A stretch of 64,000 nt of DNA, taken from NCBI GenBank assembly GCA_018292915.2, contig JACVVK020000486.1, positions 234,501 to 298,500 on the forward strand. Direction: 5' to 3'. The notes under the pieces are model-generated. The model saw nothing but the letters and a program-made list of their open reading frames with translations. It did not search any database and was not told where the DNA came from. Source of the DNA: Batillaria attramentaria. Taxonomy: Eukaryota; Mollusca; Gastropoda; Batillariidae. Shown here piece by piece: positions 46,020-57,355 of the stretch (positions are counted from its first letter, which is position 1; the number at the start of each line of letters is the position of its first letter). A program made the translations under genes and the position numbers.

Positions 46020-49000
46020 CCAGTTCCATATATATATATATATAAGCAATAACAGCTTTTGCAGTGTTACATGTAGCTGAAATTTGCAATCTCGAAATTT
46101 GTTGGAAATTTCTTATATGTTAAGACTTTCTTGGCAAGTTGAAATACCTATCTACATGTGCATCTCGCAGATGCTTTAAGGTTTTCTGTATTCTCTGAAT
46201 GCACCAATAGATATATCTGAGCAGAGCAATTGAGGAAATGTTTGGGGTTTTTTTTGATGATTTTGCAGTGTCATCAGTTTGGGCATTGTTGTGTATTTAT
46301 ACAGTACATACTGTACTTCGCCTTGTATGGGTGTGTGTAGTGTACAAATAAAAAATCTGGGCACGTACGCACAAGAAAATTCATTGCCAGAATTTTTACT
46401 CAGATGTTCAGATTGTTGGAATTGAACTCCAACCCTTCATTTCTGTGACTATTCAAACCCAAACATTCCTTGTTTGTTATATATGTTTGCTGTCATAGCA
46501 TTTCCTTTTTGATGAGACTTAATTGTATCAAGTAACGTAAAATTCCATCTGTTCTTTAGGGTCCGTATTGTTGAATCAGATTTTTCTGATCCAGTGGATC
46601 AGCTGCATGAGTTTAATAATTTTGCACATGAAGTTATACTGTTTGTATGTTAGTATATGTTCTGGTAGTGTACATAACTGCATTAAAAAAAACACATCTG
46701 TACATGTATTTGTAATTGTATAATTTCACTTGCATGCTTTCTACTTAGTTTTTTACATTTTCCCATTAACCTTTCATTTTCATTCAAGTATTGTAAGTGG
46801 ATGTTGTACATGATTCTGTGAACTGCACAACAGCTAACAGGTAAAGATCTATGTTGTATCAGTTAGGTTAATTTTCTTTCTGCAGCATGCAGATATGTGG
46901 AGCAGGTCAAACTTGGAGTACATATTGAGAGCAAAATCTGGTACAGCGATACATGTAATTTTCAGTAGTAGATGTTTTGAATGTGCTGTCAGCAGTATTG
47001 TGCACTTTGCCTTGTAGGGATGACAGCTAGAGCACACACAGGCGTGCATGAAAATCACTGGGTACCAGCTATGCTGGATAGCGTAGAGCAATGATTTAGT
47101 CTTGTAGTCCATGTCCTCAGGTCCTGTGTACATGTACATACAAGTATGGATGTGCAGGGCATTCTTCAGCAAATACACTGCAACATGTATTGTCCCACAG
47201 GGTACTTTGCTGGACGAGTGGAAGATGCTGCTGTAAAGTTTCAACCCTGGTATTGCTGAATTAATTTGCCTTAAAGATACATACCGTAGCTTGTTTAAGG
47301 TAACGATCTAAGCTTATTATATGGTGACAAGAATAATTATAGTCTCATTTAGATGTGCGCAAAATCTGAGCCCATTCCGGGCCGCCGTTTCTGAGTCAGA
47401 ATGCACGTCTGTCGACTACTATGGGAATTACCCTGGATGTGTTAGCCATATACGGTCATTGGTGTCACGTGACACCTAATTACCCTACAACTGTAAACAC
47501 GTACATGATGCGGGCTGGCATGGCATTCAGGTTCAGTCCCGTGTAGTCACAGGTCAGCGTCAGGCCAATGCAGTCAATCTGACCTACTTACGGCAGCGTG
47601 CGACTTTCTCGCCTAGCACACATGTGAACTGACGACATGGTGAAGTCCAATGTTGACGGGCACATCTACTGAAGGGAGGTCACCATTTTGTGATGAGCAG
47701 ACAAATCGTTGCTGTACTCGATGTGTGCTACATGTAAATTCGAGCAGGGAGTACAGTTCATAAGGGGTCGATGGCAACACTACAAGTTTACCGATCTCTA
47801 AGATAGCCTTTGGGAAGACCGCTGGACCAATAGTGGTGGCGTCTGTGCGAAACATTTTTTTTGACACAGTGGGAGTTGATCAATTAGCCCATAACATTCC
47901 ATTCTCATCACCACCAGGACATTACATCTTCAATCTGAAAAGATCAGTTAAATGAACACGTGCAAGAATACCCTAGGGTAGCAAGCATATTTATTTGAAA
48001 AGAAAAAGTGATGTGCTGCTGAACAACATTGCTGATGCATATACGGGTTAAACATGTGTTTCCCTTACAGAATCTCTTCTTGAAAATGAAGTGATATTGG
48101 TCAGATCTGGAATGTGTGAACCTGCACTGTTTACAAGTTGCTGTTTGTACAGCTGTGCAACGCCACAAGAACATCATCTTATGTGTACATGCGCTTAATG
48201 AGCAGATATGTACGTGCTGTTTCATTACTTAATTGTCTCTCTACTGTACAAATGCATGCTTTTAAGTTTTTGTTTTTTTTTTTTTGGGGGGGGGGGGTAA
48301 CTCTAGTTGTTATACATGATATTTTGTTTTTAAAAGATGGTGTTGGTTATGTTGATCCATCCTTCTGTCTTCTGCACAGTGATAATTCCCTCAACCTTTA
48401 CAAACATTTTGACACACAGGTAAAAGCAAAAGTGAATTCCACTTGGTTGCATACTTCCCGTAATGCCAAATTATTTCTGCTGCAGTGCGTAAGACAGAAT
48501 TCTGGATCTAACAGGCCATGTTGGCATATAGCACACTGTAAAAACAGTTTCTGCACAAAATTGAACAGTTTCATTTTGACAAGTTGAAGGTACCATAGAG
48601 GTCAATCGATGACAATTAAATATATATAGTCATCTGTGCGTCTTCACACGTTTAATCTTTCCATGACTGACTAGTGAGGTTTGTGTGTGTGTGTGTTTGG
48701 GGGGGAGGGGGGGCTGGGTGCAGAGCAGAATTGAGTGAAAGTTTTTTGGTTGTGGGGTGGAAGGTGCATGCTCGCTCGCTAAAAACAAAACAACAAAACC
48801 ACACACAGACAAATACCAAAACTTGAACATCTTGTGTTTTACCCTAGTTTGGCACAAATCTGCTCTCTCAAAGAAAAAAGAAAACTGAGAAAAACGAGAC
48901 CCAAAAAAAAAAAAAAAAAGCACACCGTGGCACACACACACTGACACACACACACACCAAAGACATCCTCTGCATTGTGTGGGTGATTTAAAGCGACCAG

Positions 49001-52000
49001 GCATGCTCTAGCTGCCATAATGTTATTGCTTTGGCTTTGTTCGGTGTAGTTCGGGCAACCCATGAGTGATCGGGGAAGAGGGGAAACTCACAGACGCGCC
49101 TTAAGTTCGCAGGCAGAGGAGATGGGCAGAGTGCAGTCCCTTTATAATATGGCGCCAAGGTTGTACGCAAAGAACCACGTGTGCTGGTTCTGAAACTTGC
49201 ATGTTAGTGAAGTCATACATATATATAATATACATGTACATCCCCGCCCACAGCAGTGCAATGCACGTCTGTCGGAAGACTGTGACCAGGGCTGACAGTT
49301 TTCTAAACAAGAGCTTGGGGACTACAGCAGAGGAAGTAGTGCAGTGGAAAACAGGGCGTGGCAGGCAGAACCAACCAAAACAGTGGGGGCACTTACCGGC
49401 ACTGACCCGGCGACCCCCAGGTCGTCAGGTGTGGGGCGAGAAGGTATTCTTGCCATTCGCCATCAGTTCTTGCCATTCGAAGTGAAGTGCTGCTTAACTT
49501 CGACAATATTATTTTCATAATGAAATAAAGTAGGATGGGTGCGTGGAAAAGTATCGTCACATATAAAGAAGCTACACAGGGATAGAAAAGTGGGTCATGG
49601 GGAGGTAGAACACAAAATGAGGTTAATGCGGTTTTGCATGTAAAGTCTGGGCGCGTGATATGCTATTTTCTTGTCGAGGGAGAAACGACGTTCAAGGATT
49701 AGCAATCATTCGAATGGTAAAGTATAGAGTGCTACTTTGAACTAAAATTGAGTTCTTATGGGTATGTCACCAAAGTGACCTGAAATTTCACCAGACCCCA
49801 TAACATGCTCCCCATGTAAACGATTCCTTAGTGATATATATACTTGGACAATAAGGGTTACCCATGTATGCACATCTGGGTCAAACTACAAAAGCGTGTG
49901 GCATCTTTGCTCAGTGGGGCAAGGTTGACTTGAACTGTAAGGCCAGCAGAAGTGTGTACAAATGTTCGAATATAGCACCCGAAGTGAGTGGTCTAGTTTC
50001 AGTTGGGGCTTATACTTAGTTACAGTTTTTGGAGTGTGGCATTATTTTTATATATTCTGTAGTATTTTTAGGTTTTGTGTGGCAGCTGTGTGAATTTGGT
50101 AGTTTTTACTTTTTTTAATGTCAGTTCTTTTCAGATAGCCTGTGATGTACGTCACAAGCTACTACAGGACGCCATGTTTGCATGTCCTCAAGCGGCTGAG
50201 CTGAGCAGGGCAGACTGCAAATGCTTCTTGCTTGCATTTTCAGTGCAGTTCAAAAAGAAACTGTATGTTGCTTGACAATTTTTCATATTTGATACTTCAT
50301 TAGATTAGGTTATGTTCAGCTTATAAATTTACTGTTTTGGCCAAGGCCTACACAGATTTTTCCACTCGGAGATTTGAAACAGTCGAGACTGCTTGTTTTG
50401 TGAGAGAAATTTATCTTTTCCCCTGTCTGCTGTTTGATTCTAGTGAGCTATTTACTTCCATGTGCAGCACAGATTTTGAGTGCCTTAATCTTTTATAGAA
50501 TTAGGATAGGCCAGCAGCTTCAGTACAACCAGAAAAATCTCAAATGTACTTGAATGCATGTGTAGCCATTTGATTACAGCGACGTACGTTCTATGAGTTA
50601 ATGTACTAGTAGTCTTCTCCAGCCTTTGTAACATTTTTCTTCTTTGAACAAAGACACAAGCAAGAGTGACTAAAACATTTTTTCTTTAGTGAATCACCAC
50701 AAGTCTTAGTGTTGCTAATTAATATGTGTGGTAATATTGTTGCTAGCAGTTTAAATTATGCATACTTCATTCTGGGCAGAGGCAGTTATAGCTAGGCTTA
50801 TATTTAAACAGCTGTGCGCAAGAATAGCAGTTTCTGTAACTGAGAGCTCTCTAAATTGTAACCACGTGTTCATCTATATATATATATATAACTCCAGTAA
50901 TATGGTTTATACATGTATGTTTATAATTATATTTATTTGATTTTTTGTGTGTGTTGACACAGCCATTTGCATCGTGTCACAACTACATTTCTAGCTGATT
51001 TCTGAGGGATAACTGTGCGCGCAGACAGCAAAACACTTGGTGAGTACTTGTTTGTCAAAATGTACAACGTTGGACCCTTTCTGGTTTGTCAGATTAAACT
51101 GCTCATGAGCACTTTACCAGTGATCGCACTGGGCATTTTCCAAACCGGTACGACGTCACAGTAAACAAACCTACTCGCACGCACCCTGGTAGGCCAGTCA
51201 CGGAAACCAGTAACTAATTTTGCCACCGAAAATCTGCCGACGAATGCAGTGATAAGTTAATTGCTAACTGTAACTGTTACAGTGTCAATTAATTAAATGA
51301 CAGGCGTCATCCACTCACTACTACATCTCGGCACGGCGCTCTCTCTCTCTCTCTCTCTCTCTGACTCAGAGAGGTTTTTTTCTCTCTTTTCCTTTACTTT
51401 TGAAAACAGTCAAACAAAACAAAAGCCGGTAGGTTCTACCGGCTACTGATTTTCCAACCAGTATTTTCCTTTTCAAACCAGTATTTTACCTGTAATTACC
51501 AGTTAAATCCATCCATGCAGCTTACCTATAGCCACTAGTGTGTAGTTTCCTGTCACAAGTGCTGGCCCAGATTTGAACATTGATAAAGGGCACGCCAGTG
51601 AAAGAAGGCCCAGTGATGCACACCCTCATCTACTGGTCACTAGTTGCAGGACTGAGAGAGGCCCTACACGACCTGTGGTTTAGTCATTCAGACTTGATAA
51701 CTTAAGATCGGTTTTCGATATGTGACCAGTGTTTTATTTTGCTGGTGCCCCACTCACCCTCGCCACAGGAATGACATGCGTCATTTTGAAGAATTACGGG
51801 GGAATGGTGCGGGTGCACCAGCCAAATGAAGCACTGGTCATGTATCGTACAATATGTGCAGGTCATTCAGTGACAGTATACTTTGCATACATGTGTATGA
51901 AGTCTTGTGTGAGATATGCCACCTCATCAGATACGGTTATTGTGGGGATTAGACTGTGATGGCTGTTGCAATGGCGAGCATGTATGGCATGAAAATGCAG

Positions 52001-52144
52001 AGGTGCAGTGACAGTAAGCTTGAAATACCTTAACAGTATTGGGCTGGCCATTTGCATTTCATGGGTGTCTGTCTGCCATTTTGAGAACCTTTGTGGATGA
52101 TGTCATATATATCATATTGTATGTCGTATACATGTCTATATCGG
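46020..52144. other. Intergenic between paralogues 2 and 3
   Basis: No supportable coding gene. CpG-containing patches at about 47370-47660 and 49030-49450 might hold the paralogue 3 promoter. AT-rich elsewhere, with the MITE copy at 51118. Confidence 0.4.
51118..51515. mobile_element. Diverged, inverted copy of the 38796-39205 MITE
   Basis: Starts CAGTGATCGCACTGGGCATT and ends with CAGTATTTTACCTGTAATTA, the reverse complement pattern of the other copy's left end. A CT microsatellite (51339-51362) lies inside. The right terminus is decayed. Confidence 0.6.
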
Positions 52145-52250
52145 AAGTAAAGCTGAGAGCGATGCCTAGATCTAGGAGATGTGTGCTTTGTATGCCATTG
52201 GACACATAGCACACATCTCCTAGATTTAGGCAGCGCTCTCAGCTTTACTT
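52145..52250. repeat. Long imperfect hairpin (43-bp arms)
   Basis: Arms 52145-52187 and 52208-52250 pair at 41 of 43 positions around a 20-bp loop. It is either a fold-back MITE or a hairpin RNA source. Confidence 0.75.
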
Positions 52251-52460
52251 ACTCCCCCTACTTTCAAATTGACCTGACTGGGCACATGTTTTCGGCTTTA
52301 GCGACGCGTTTGGTCCTATGTATATATAGATATATATACATATACATCAATATGTAATAACGCTATGTATATATCTTTATTAGTAGTTACTGTAAAAAAA
52401 AAGTTGCCAGTATTAAGATTTATGAAAGCTAGTCTCCTTGGGTTTTTTTGTTTTTTTTAG

Positions 52461-52601
52461 GGAACATTGATCCTGCCTGTGTGGGTGCTTCACTGCTCTC
52501 ACAGTACTAAGTACTGGTGTGCCTATCAGTGACTTACAGAGAGAAGACCGGCAGCAGCTGCTTGTTGCTTCACAAACAACACTCTAACATGAATCAGCAA
52601 G
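52461..52601 (+). other. Candidate 5' UTR exon upstream of paralogue 3
   Basis: A 141-bp segment between a long T-run/TTTTAG acceptor and CAGCAAG|GTGTGT. One ATG lies 13 bases before the donor; joined to acceptors near 52970 it does not stay open into the 53039 frame. It is therefore read as leader exon, by analogy with paralogue 2. Confidence 0.3.
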
Positions 52602-53038
52602 GTGTGTAGAAAATAACTGTTAGAATTCTAAGTTCTGCAAAATGTATGTGTTGATTACTCAAATTACTATCAACTCTTGCATTTTTGGATGAAATGTCCA
52701 GAAAATGAAACATGAGAAGACAACTTATGACTTACATTTTTTTCCTCAGTTGCCAGTCATTTTTTGTTGTTGTTGTTGGTCAAACTGTAATTTGATATGG
52801 GCCCTTGCTGGCCATTTGCCGCATATTGAATCATGTGCAGCTCGCAACTCTTTCTAACTGCTTGTGCTTGTTAATTAAGTCACAACAGTTAAGACCTGAA
52901 TCAACAATCCTGTGTGTACTCAAGATTGTGTCAACACTGCTGGTTTGCATGTTTAGTTTCATTTCAGTTTATCATAGGTTTGTTTAAATTCGTTGCTTGT
53001 TACACCTATGTACTTTTAAAAAATGATATCTGCTGCTG

Positions 53039-54343
53039 ATGTCTGCTGCGTACACCCCGCCTATCTACACCGCCACGTCCCTACTGATCTCTGCCGCTGA
53101 TGCCCCACTCATGCCTGCTGCCAACACCCCAACCACCTCTATCGCTGATACCTCAGCAAACTCTACCACCAACACCCCATGCACATCTACTGTCAACACC
53201 CCACCCATCTCTACCGCCTACTCCCCACCTGTCTCTACTGCCAACACCCCGCAGATGTCTGCCAGCAACAACACCCCACCTTTGACTGCTACCAACTTCA
53301 AAGCAAATCCCCAACACATAATTTTAATGCTTCTCCTGTTTGGAAACATGATGGGAGGTGCCAGCGGGAAAAAGTTCTTCCTTGATGAAACCTGCATGGA
53401 TTTCCTAGAAGAAAACTATCACACCGTTTCTAGTAATGAATGTCCAAATATTCATGGGTTGCTGTCAGAATCTAAGGTCACCACAATCCATGACAAATGT
53501 TGTCCACGAGGGGAAAAACTACATTGTCAAATGGATGAAAGTAACACCTTGATGGCTGCTGGGTGCTTACCAGAACGCTCAGTACCACCAGGACACATCC
53601 TCATTTTGAACACTTCTGGCGTTTCCCTCCAGTACGAGGTTCATCTTTGTGAGGACAAAGATTTTGAAGAAAACTACCGCAATTCGACCACATTTGTTTA
53701 CCCGTACTGTTCTCGGAGCAAGTCCACATGTGCCGGAGAAGGGGAAGAGGTACAGAGCTTTGGAGGAACAGTGGAAGACAACAAGTGTCGCTGCAAGATG
53801 GGTTTCAAACCGTTAGAACAAGATTGTAACACATTTACTGATGATGACCACTGTTCCTGTGTGCCTATGCTCTGTGAGCCCGGTACAGCACAGAGGGCTC
53901 TACCTCCCCCAGCAAACTGCACTGGCCAGTTGTGCGAGAACCTTGAACTTGAATACACTTGTGTGTCGAATAACTTCACCAGTGATGCTTCATCACCTTC
54001 CCCCACACTTAGCAAAAGCACACCAGGTCTTGAGCCATCCACCGTTTCAAACGAAAATGGGACCGAAATTAACAATGGGACAGAGGACACAACTCCCTAT
54101 GTTTCAATTTTTGTACCGCTTGGTATCGTGGCAGTTGTTGTTGTTGTTGTTGTTGTTCTGCTTATAAAATTCCCAGGCATCAGGGTGATTCTGCAGCTGC
54201 TCTTGACAGGCTTAGTTGCTGTTTTGAGTCAAGCAGTACTGACCATACGCAGCAGGTGTACTGGCAAACAGCTAGATGGGGCCAAGGGAGGTACAGTGGT
54301 TTACAGCCCTGCCAATCAGGATGACAATGTAGATGTAGTGTAG
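53039..54343 (+). CDS. TNFR-like cysteine-rich type I membrane protein, paralogue 3
   Basis: A 434-aa frame; an in-frame TGA lies at 53024, so the ATG at 53039 is the first possible start unless an unseen acceptor intervenes. Residues 1-85 are a low-complexity repeat of Thr, Pro, Ser and Ala built on NTPxxSTA. A hydrophobic segment follows at 92-108. The ectodomain 119-308 contains C119, ECP at 134, CC at 154-155, LHCQ at 161, C176, LCEDKDFEENY at 203, YPYC at 221, CRCKMGFKP at 250, CSCVPMLCEPG at 272 and EYTCV at 305. The stalk carries sequons and Ser/Pro. The transmembrane helix (about 355-377) contains eight consecutive valines encoded by GTT repeats; a second hydrophobic stretch at 383-403 could form another helix. 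The tail ends DNVDVV, which would fit a C-terminal PDZ ligand. It is closest in layout to paralogue 2. The family assignment is inferred from cysteine spacing. Confidence 0.72.
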   Translation: MSAAYTPPIYTATSLLISAADAPLMPAANTPTTSIADTSANSTTNTPCTSTVNTPPISTAYSPPVSTANTPQMSASNNTPPLTATNFKANPQHIILMLLLFGNMMGGASGKKFFLDETCMDFLEENYHTVSSNECPNIHGLLSESKVTTIHDKCCPRGEKLHCQMDESNTLMAAGCLPERSVPPGHILILNTSGVSLQYEVHLCEDKDFEENYRNSTTFVYPYCSRSKSTCAGEGEEVQSFGGTVEDNKCRCKMGFKPLEQDCNTFTDDDHCSCVPMLCEPGTAQRALPPPANCTGQLCENLELEYTCVSNNFTSDASSPSPTLSKSTPGLEPSTVSNENGTEINNGTEDTTPYVSIFVPLGIVAVVVVVVVVLLIKFPGIRVILQLLLTGLVAVLSQAVLTIRSRCTGKQLDGAKGGTVVYSPANQDDNVDVV

Positions 54344-54444
54344 ACAAACGAAAGGAGCTTGCTAGTATAGGGTGTGCTTGACCTTGAGCCACATTCATTT
54401 TGGGGGTTGTTTGAGTTATTTATTTTATTGTTTCTTCTTTTCTT

Positions 54445-54466
54445 GGGGGGGGGGGGGGGGGGGGGT
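54445..54466. repeat. G run downstream of paralogue 3
   Basis: Over 20 consecutive G about 100 bp after the paralogue 3 stop. Confidence 0.9.
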
Positions 54467-54749
54467 GTTGGTTTTTATGTTGTTTCCATAGTAATGGAAA
54501 CAACATAATAGGACGGGCTAAAATTTCCACGTTCATAGGCAAGCATCTGTGGTACAAACGCACGTCACTGCCGATCTCCCGCAGAGACGATTTTGCAAGT
54601 GTAACTCTGACAATGACGTAAGAAAACTTGCGTCATCGATGCTGACGCGTATGGTGTTCCGAACGCACTTCTCCTCCTCAGTGAGTGCCGTCTGTGCGGA
54701 TGTGTGTGCGTGTGTGCGTGCGTGTGTGCGTGTGTGCGTGTGTGAATTG

Positions 54750-55380
54750 TGTCCAGGCCCGTTTCTTCGAAAATACTCAACCGAATGGCTTCAAATTTGG
54801 GGTATCCAAATATATCAAAATGTTACATTAGACGATTCAAGCGTGTGATGATTGCTTAAGTGATTTGGGAGTTATCGCCCTTTTGAGACAAGTTGGTTGT
54901 CTTTCGTGTACAGGCGTAATATTTATTTAAATCACTCAATTTTTTGGCAGTAGATAGCTTGAATACGGACTCTGAACAGAATCACTACTAGAAAATGGTC
55001 GCTCTTATAGTTTTCATGTAAACCGAGCCTGAGTTGACATTGCATGTGAACCCAGTTCAGATGCCTATTTCTCCGAAAATACTGAACCGATCGATTTCAA
55101 ATTTGGGATTTCTAAATGAATCAAGATTGTTGAATAGAAGGCCCGATCCAGGTACGATTGCACACATGATTTGCGAGTTATCGCCCTTTTCAGAAAAAGT
55201 GGCTTTCTGGCGTTTAAAGGCGTAATATTTACCTAAACCACTCCATTTTTTGGACATAGATAGCATGAATACGGACTCTCAACGAAGTGAATTTTGGATG
55301 TTGTCGCTTTTATACTTTTGGCGTAAGCCGTACCTGATGAAAGTGCTGGTGAACACACTTTAGATCTCAAAATCGCTCCT
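54750..55380 (+). repeat. 306-bp tandem duplication plus partial third unit
   Basis: Blocks such as TTTCTTCGAAAATACT, GAGTTATCGCCCTTTT, GGCGTAATATTTA and GAATACGGACTCT recur with an offset of 306 bp (54768 versus 55074). The beginning of a third unit is at about 55350. No coding potential is apparent. Confidence 0.85.
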
Positions 55381-55776
55381 ACTATACATAGATAATGAGC
55401 CTGGGGTGCCATAAAAAATATACAAAAAAATTAGAAAAATTCACTGCAGCCGTTGTCGTCAGTTGACTCGAAAATTTGTAAGAGAAGCACATTTCCTTTA
55501 CACAAGCCACACGCCTCACAAACATCGCAGAAAAGGCACACGCGCACTGACGCAAAACTGTATCAGCGTCAGTTTGCCGACGTCATGTTTGATTGACGTG
55601 GGGGTGTGTCGTCACTTTTCGGAAGTTCTCTATTTGTAGACGGGGAAAGCGGGAGTTTCATTGATGTAGTGAGCTTTGTTTTTTCCACTGACTCTCACTC
55701 AATAGCATAGTAGAGTGAGAGAACACCACATAGGTCTCAATGGAGCACATGCACAAACGCGGCTCGCGCAAGTCTG

Positions 55777-55850
55777 CGTGCGTGCGTGCGTGCGTGCGTG
55801 CGCGCGCGCGCGCGCGTATGTCTGTGTGTGTCTGTGTGCGCGCGCGCGCA
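55777..55850. repeat. GTGC/CG alternating purine-pyrimidine tract
   Basis: (GTGC)n passes into a pure CG run, then TG and again a CG run. About 70 bp of nearly uninterrupted alternating purine-pyrimidine. Confidence 0.93.
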
Positions 55851-56129
55851 GCAGACATAACACATAGTGAAAAAACGTTCGCCGCGCAGACTTGTCTGTT
55901 AAACACATTGAGCCGGTATAAATTCGATCTTTACACTGCGCAGCAGCAACACTTCAATTTTCATGGGGCTGCTTTCATTGCAAGAATTGTATCCGAGTCA
56001 AAGTTATTACGTCAAATGTATTATGCGTCATCCCAATGAGGAAAACGTCATAGATTTCAAAGAAAACAACTTGACGTCTTCCAAAACCAAGATTGGTCTG
56101 ACAAGCCCGGTCAGTTGTTTCCATTCAGA

Positions 56130-56150
56130 GAGAGAGAGAGAGAGAGAGTG

Positions 56151-56224
<74 letters not shown>
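56130..56224. repeat. GA then TG microsatellite
   Basis: (GA)n at 56130-56148 followed by about 70 bp of (GT)n. Confidence 0.95.
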
Positions 56225-56226
<2 letters not shown>

Positions 56227-56868
56227 TCCCGAATACATGGCATTACAAAAGAACGACCGTGACGACAGCAGGTGATTAAATGGAAACAACATATTGGGCT
56301 GGTCAGTGGCCATCTTGTTTTTTTTGTTGGAGGCGGGAGGGGGCTGTTAAGAAATGTAATGGGTACATGTGTTGTAGTAGCACAATTAGGAATTAACAGT
56401 GTCTATTGAAATTTGAAATCTCAGAATTGGCAAAAACATTTTTCTGATACACTGCTCAAAAAAAAAAAAAAAAGTTGGTGTGGCAGTCAGTGACGATGTT
56501 TGGGGATTGGTTGTGTCTAAGTCAGTCATATTTAGTCCACAACAGCGTTTCCTGGCGACCGAACGTGTCAAGGGGCACCCGTGCCACATCGGCCAAAAAC
56601 AATTACAGCCAGGGAGGACATTTTCATTTGCCGCCAAGCTCATAGAACAGTAACCATTGAAAACCACACCAGCAGGCAGCTTAGGTGGTCACAATCGCCA
56701 CCATGGCCAGTCAAGACTTTCGGAAGCCTTTACACGACGTCCATCACAAGTTTCGTCGCTCTGAAGACTGGCGCGGCCGCACAACTCACCTGGTCTGCTT
56801 AGAACTTAAGTACATGCTTCCAACACTCAATTACTTCTTCTTTTTTTTTTCTTTTTTTTTTTTTGCTG

Positions 56869-57355
56869 CCCCCAACTCTTTGCCAGCTTTAGTGGTGTTC
56901 CTCCCAGGTCATGGGTGGAACCCACGGAGGACTCGGAAGCTGGTACAATTTTTTTATTTTTTATTATGCATGATGATGGAGATGAGGATGATAGTAAGAT
57001 GATGCTATGGAGGTCCATGTGGTTTGGGACTGCGGGACAGGGCCGCATTCCACGCTTCCTGTCATAAATATCCCGGCATTAACCAGGCCCCGGAACTACG
57101 GCACCTGCGGTGCCGGCCGTGTAATCATCCACATCATAAGACGTGTCATACTAAGGGAAGCACCCCCAAAGTCACACCCGTAAAGTTGGTGAAACTTGGC
57201 TGTGTGGCAACAGCCTCCCCATCGGGCCCATAGCACACCCGCTCTGGGTAGGAGCCGACCTAGGTAGGAAAAATCCCGCTTGCCTCGGCTGGGACTTGAA
57301 CCCGGTTCTCCCGGTCCATGATCCGAAGTGCTAACCACTACACTACGGGGGCCGG
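56869..57355 (-). mobile_element. tRNA-derived SINE
   Basis: On minus, GTAGTGTAGTGGTTAGCAC (A-box region) and GGTTCAAGTCC (B box, about 57292-57302) form a tRNA-like head at 57355. The body runs to a poly-A side near 56869. The distal part (CCAACTCTTTGCCAGCTT...GTTCCTCCCAGGTCA) is shared with 50-103 at the window start. Confidence 0.78.

Noticed and set aside
46849..47244. 131-codon minus ORF
   Set aside because: No recognisable protein content, no splice or promoter context, AT-rich surroundings.
57255..57355. tRNA gene on minus strand
   Set aside because: A and B boxes are present but the sequence continues as a SINE body and shares its distal end with another repeat at 50-103.
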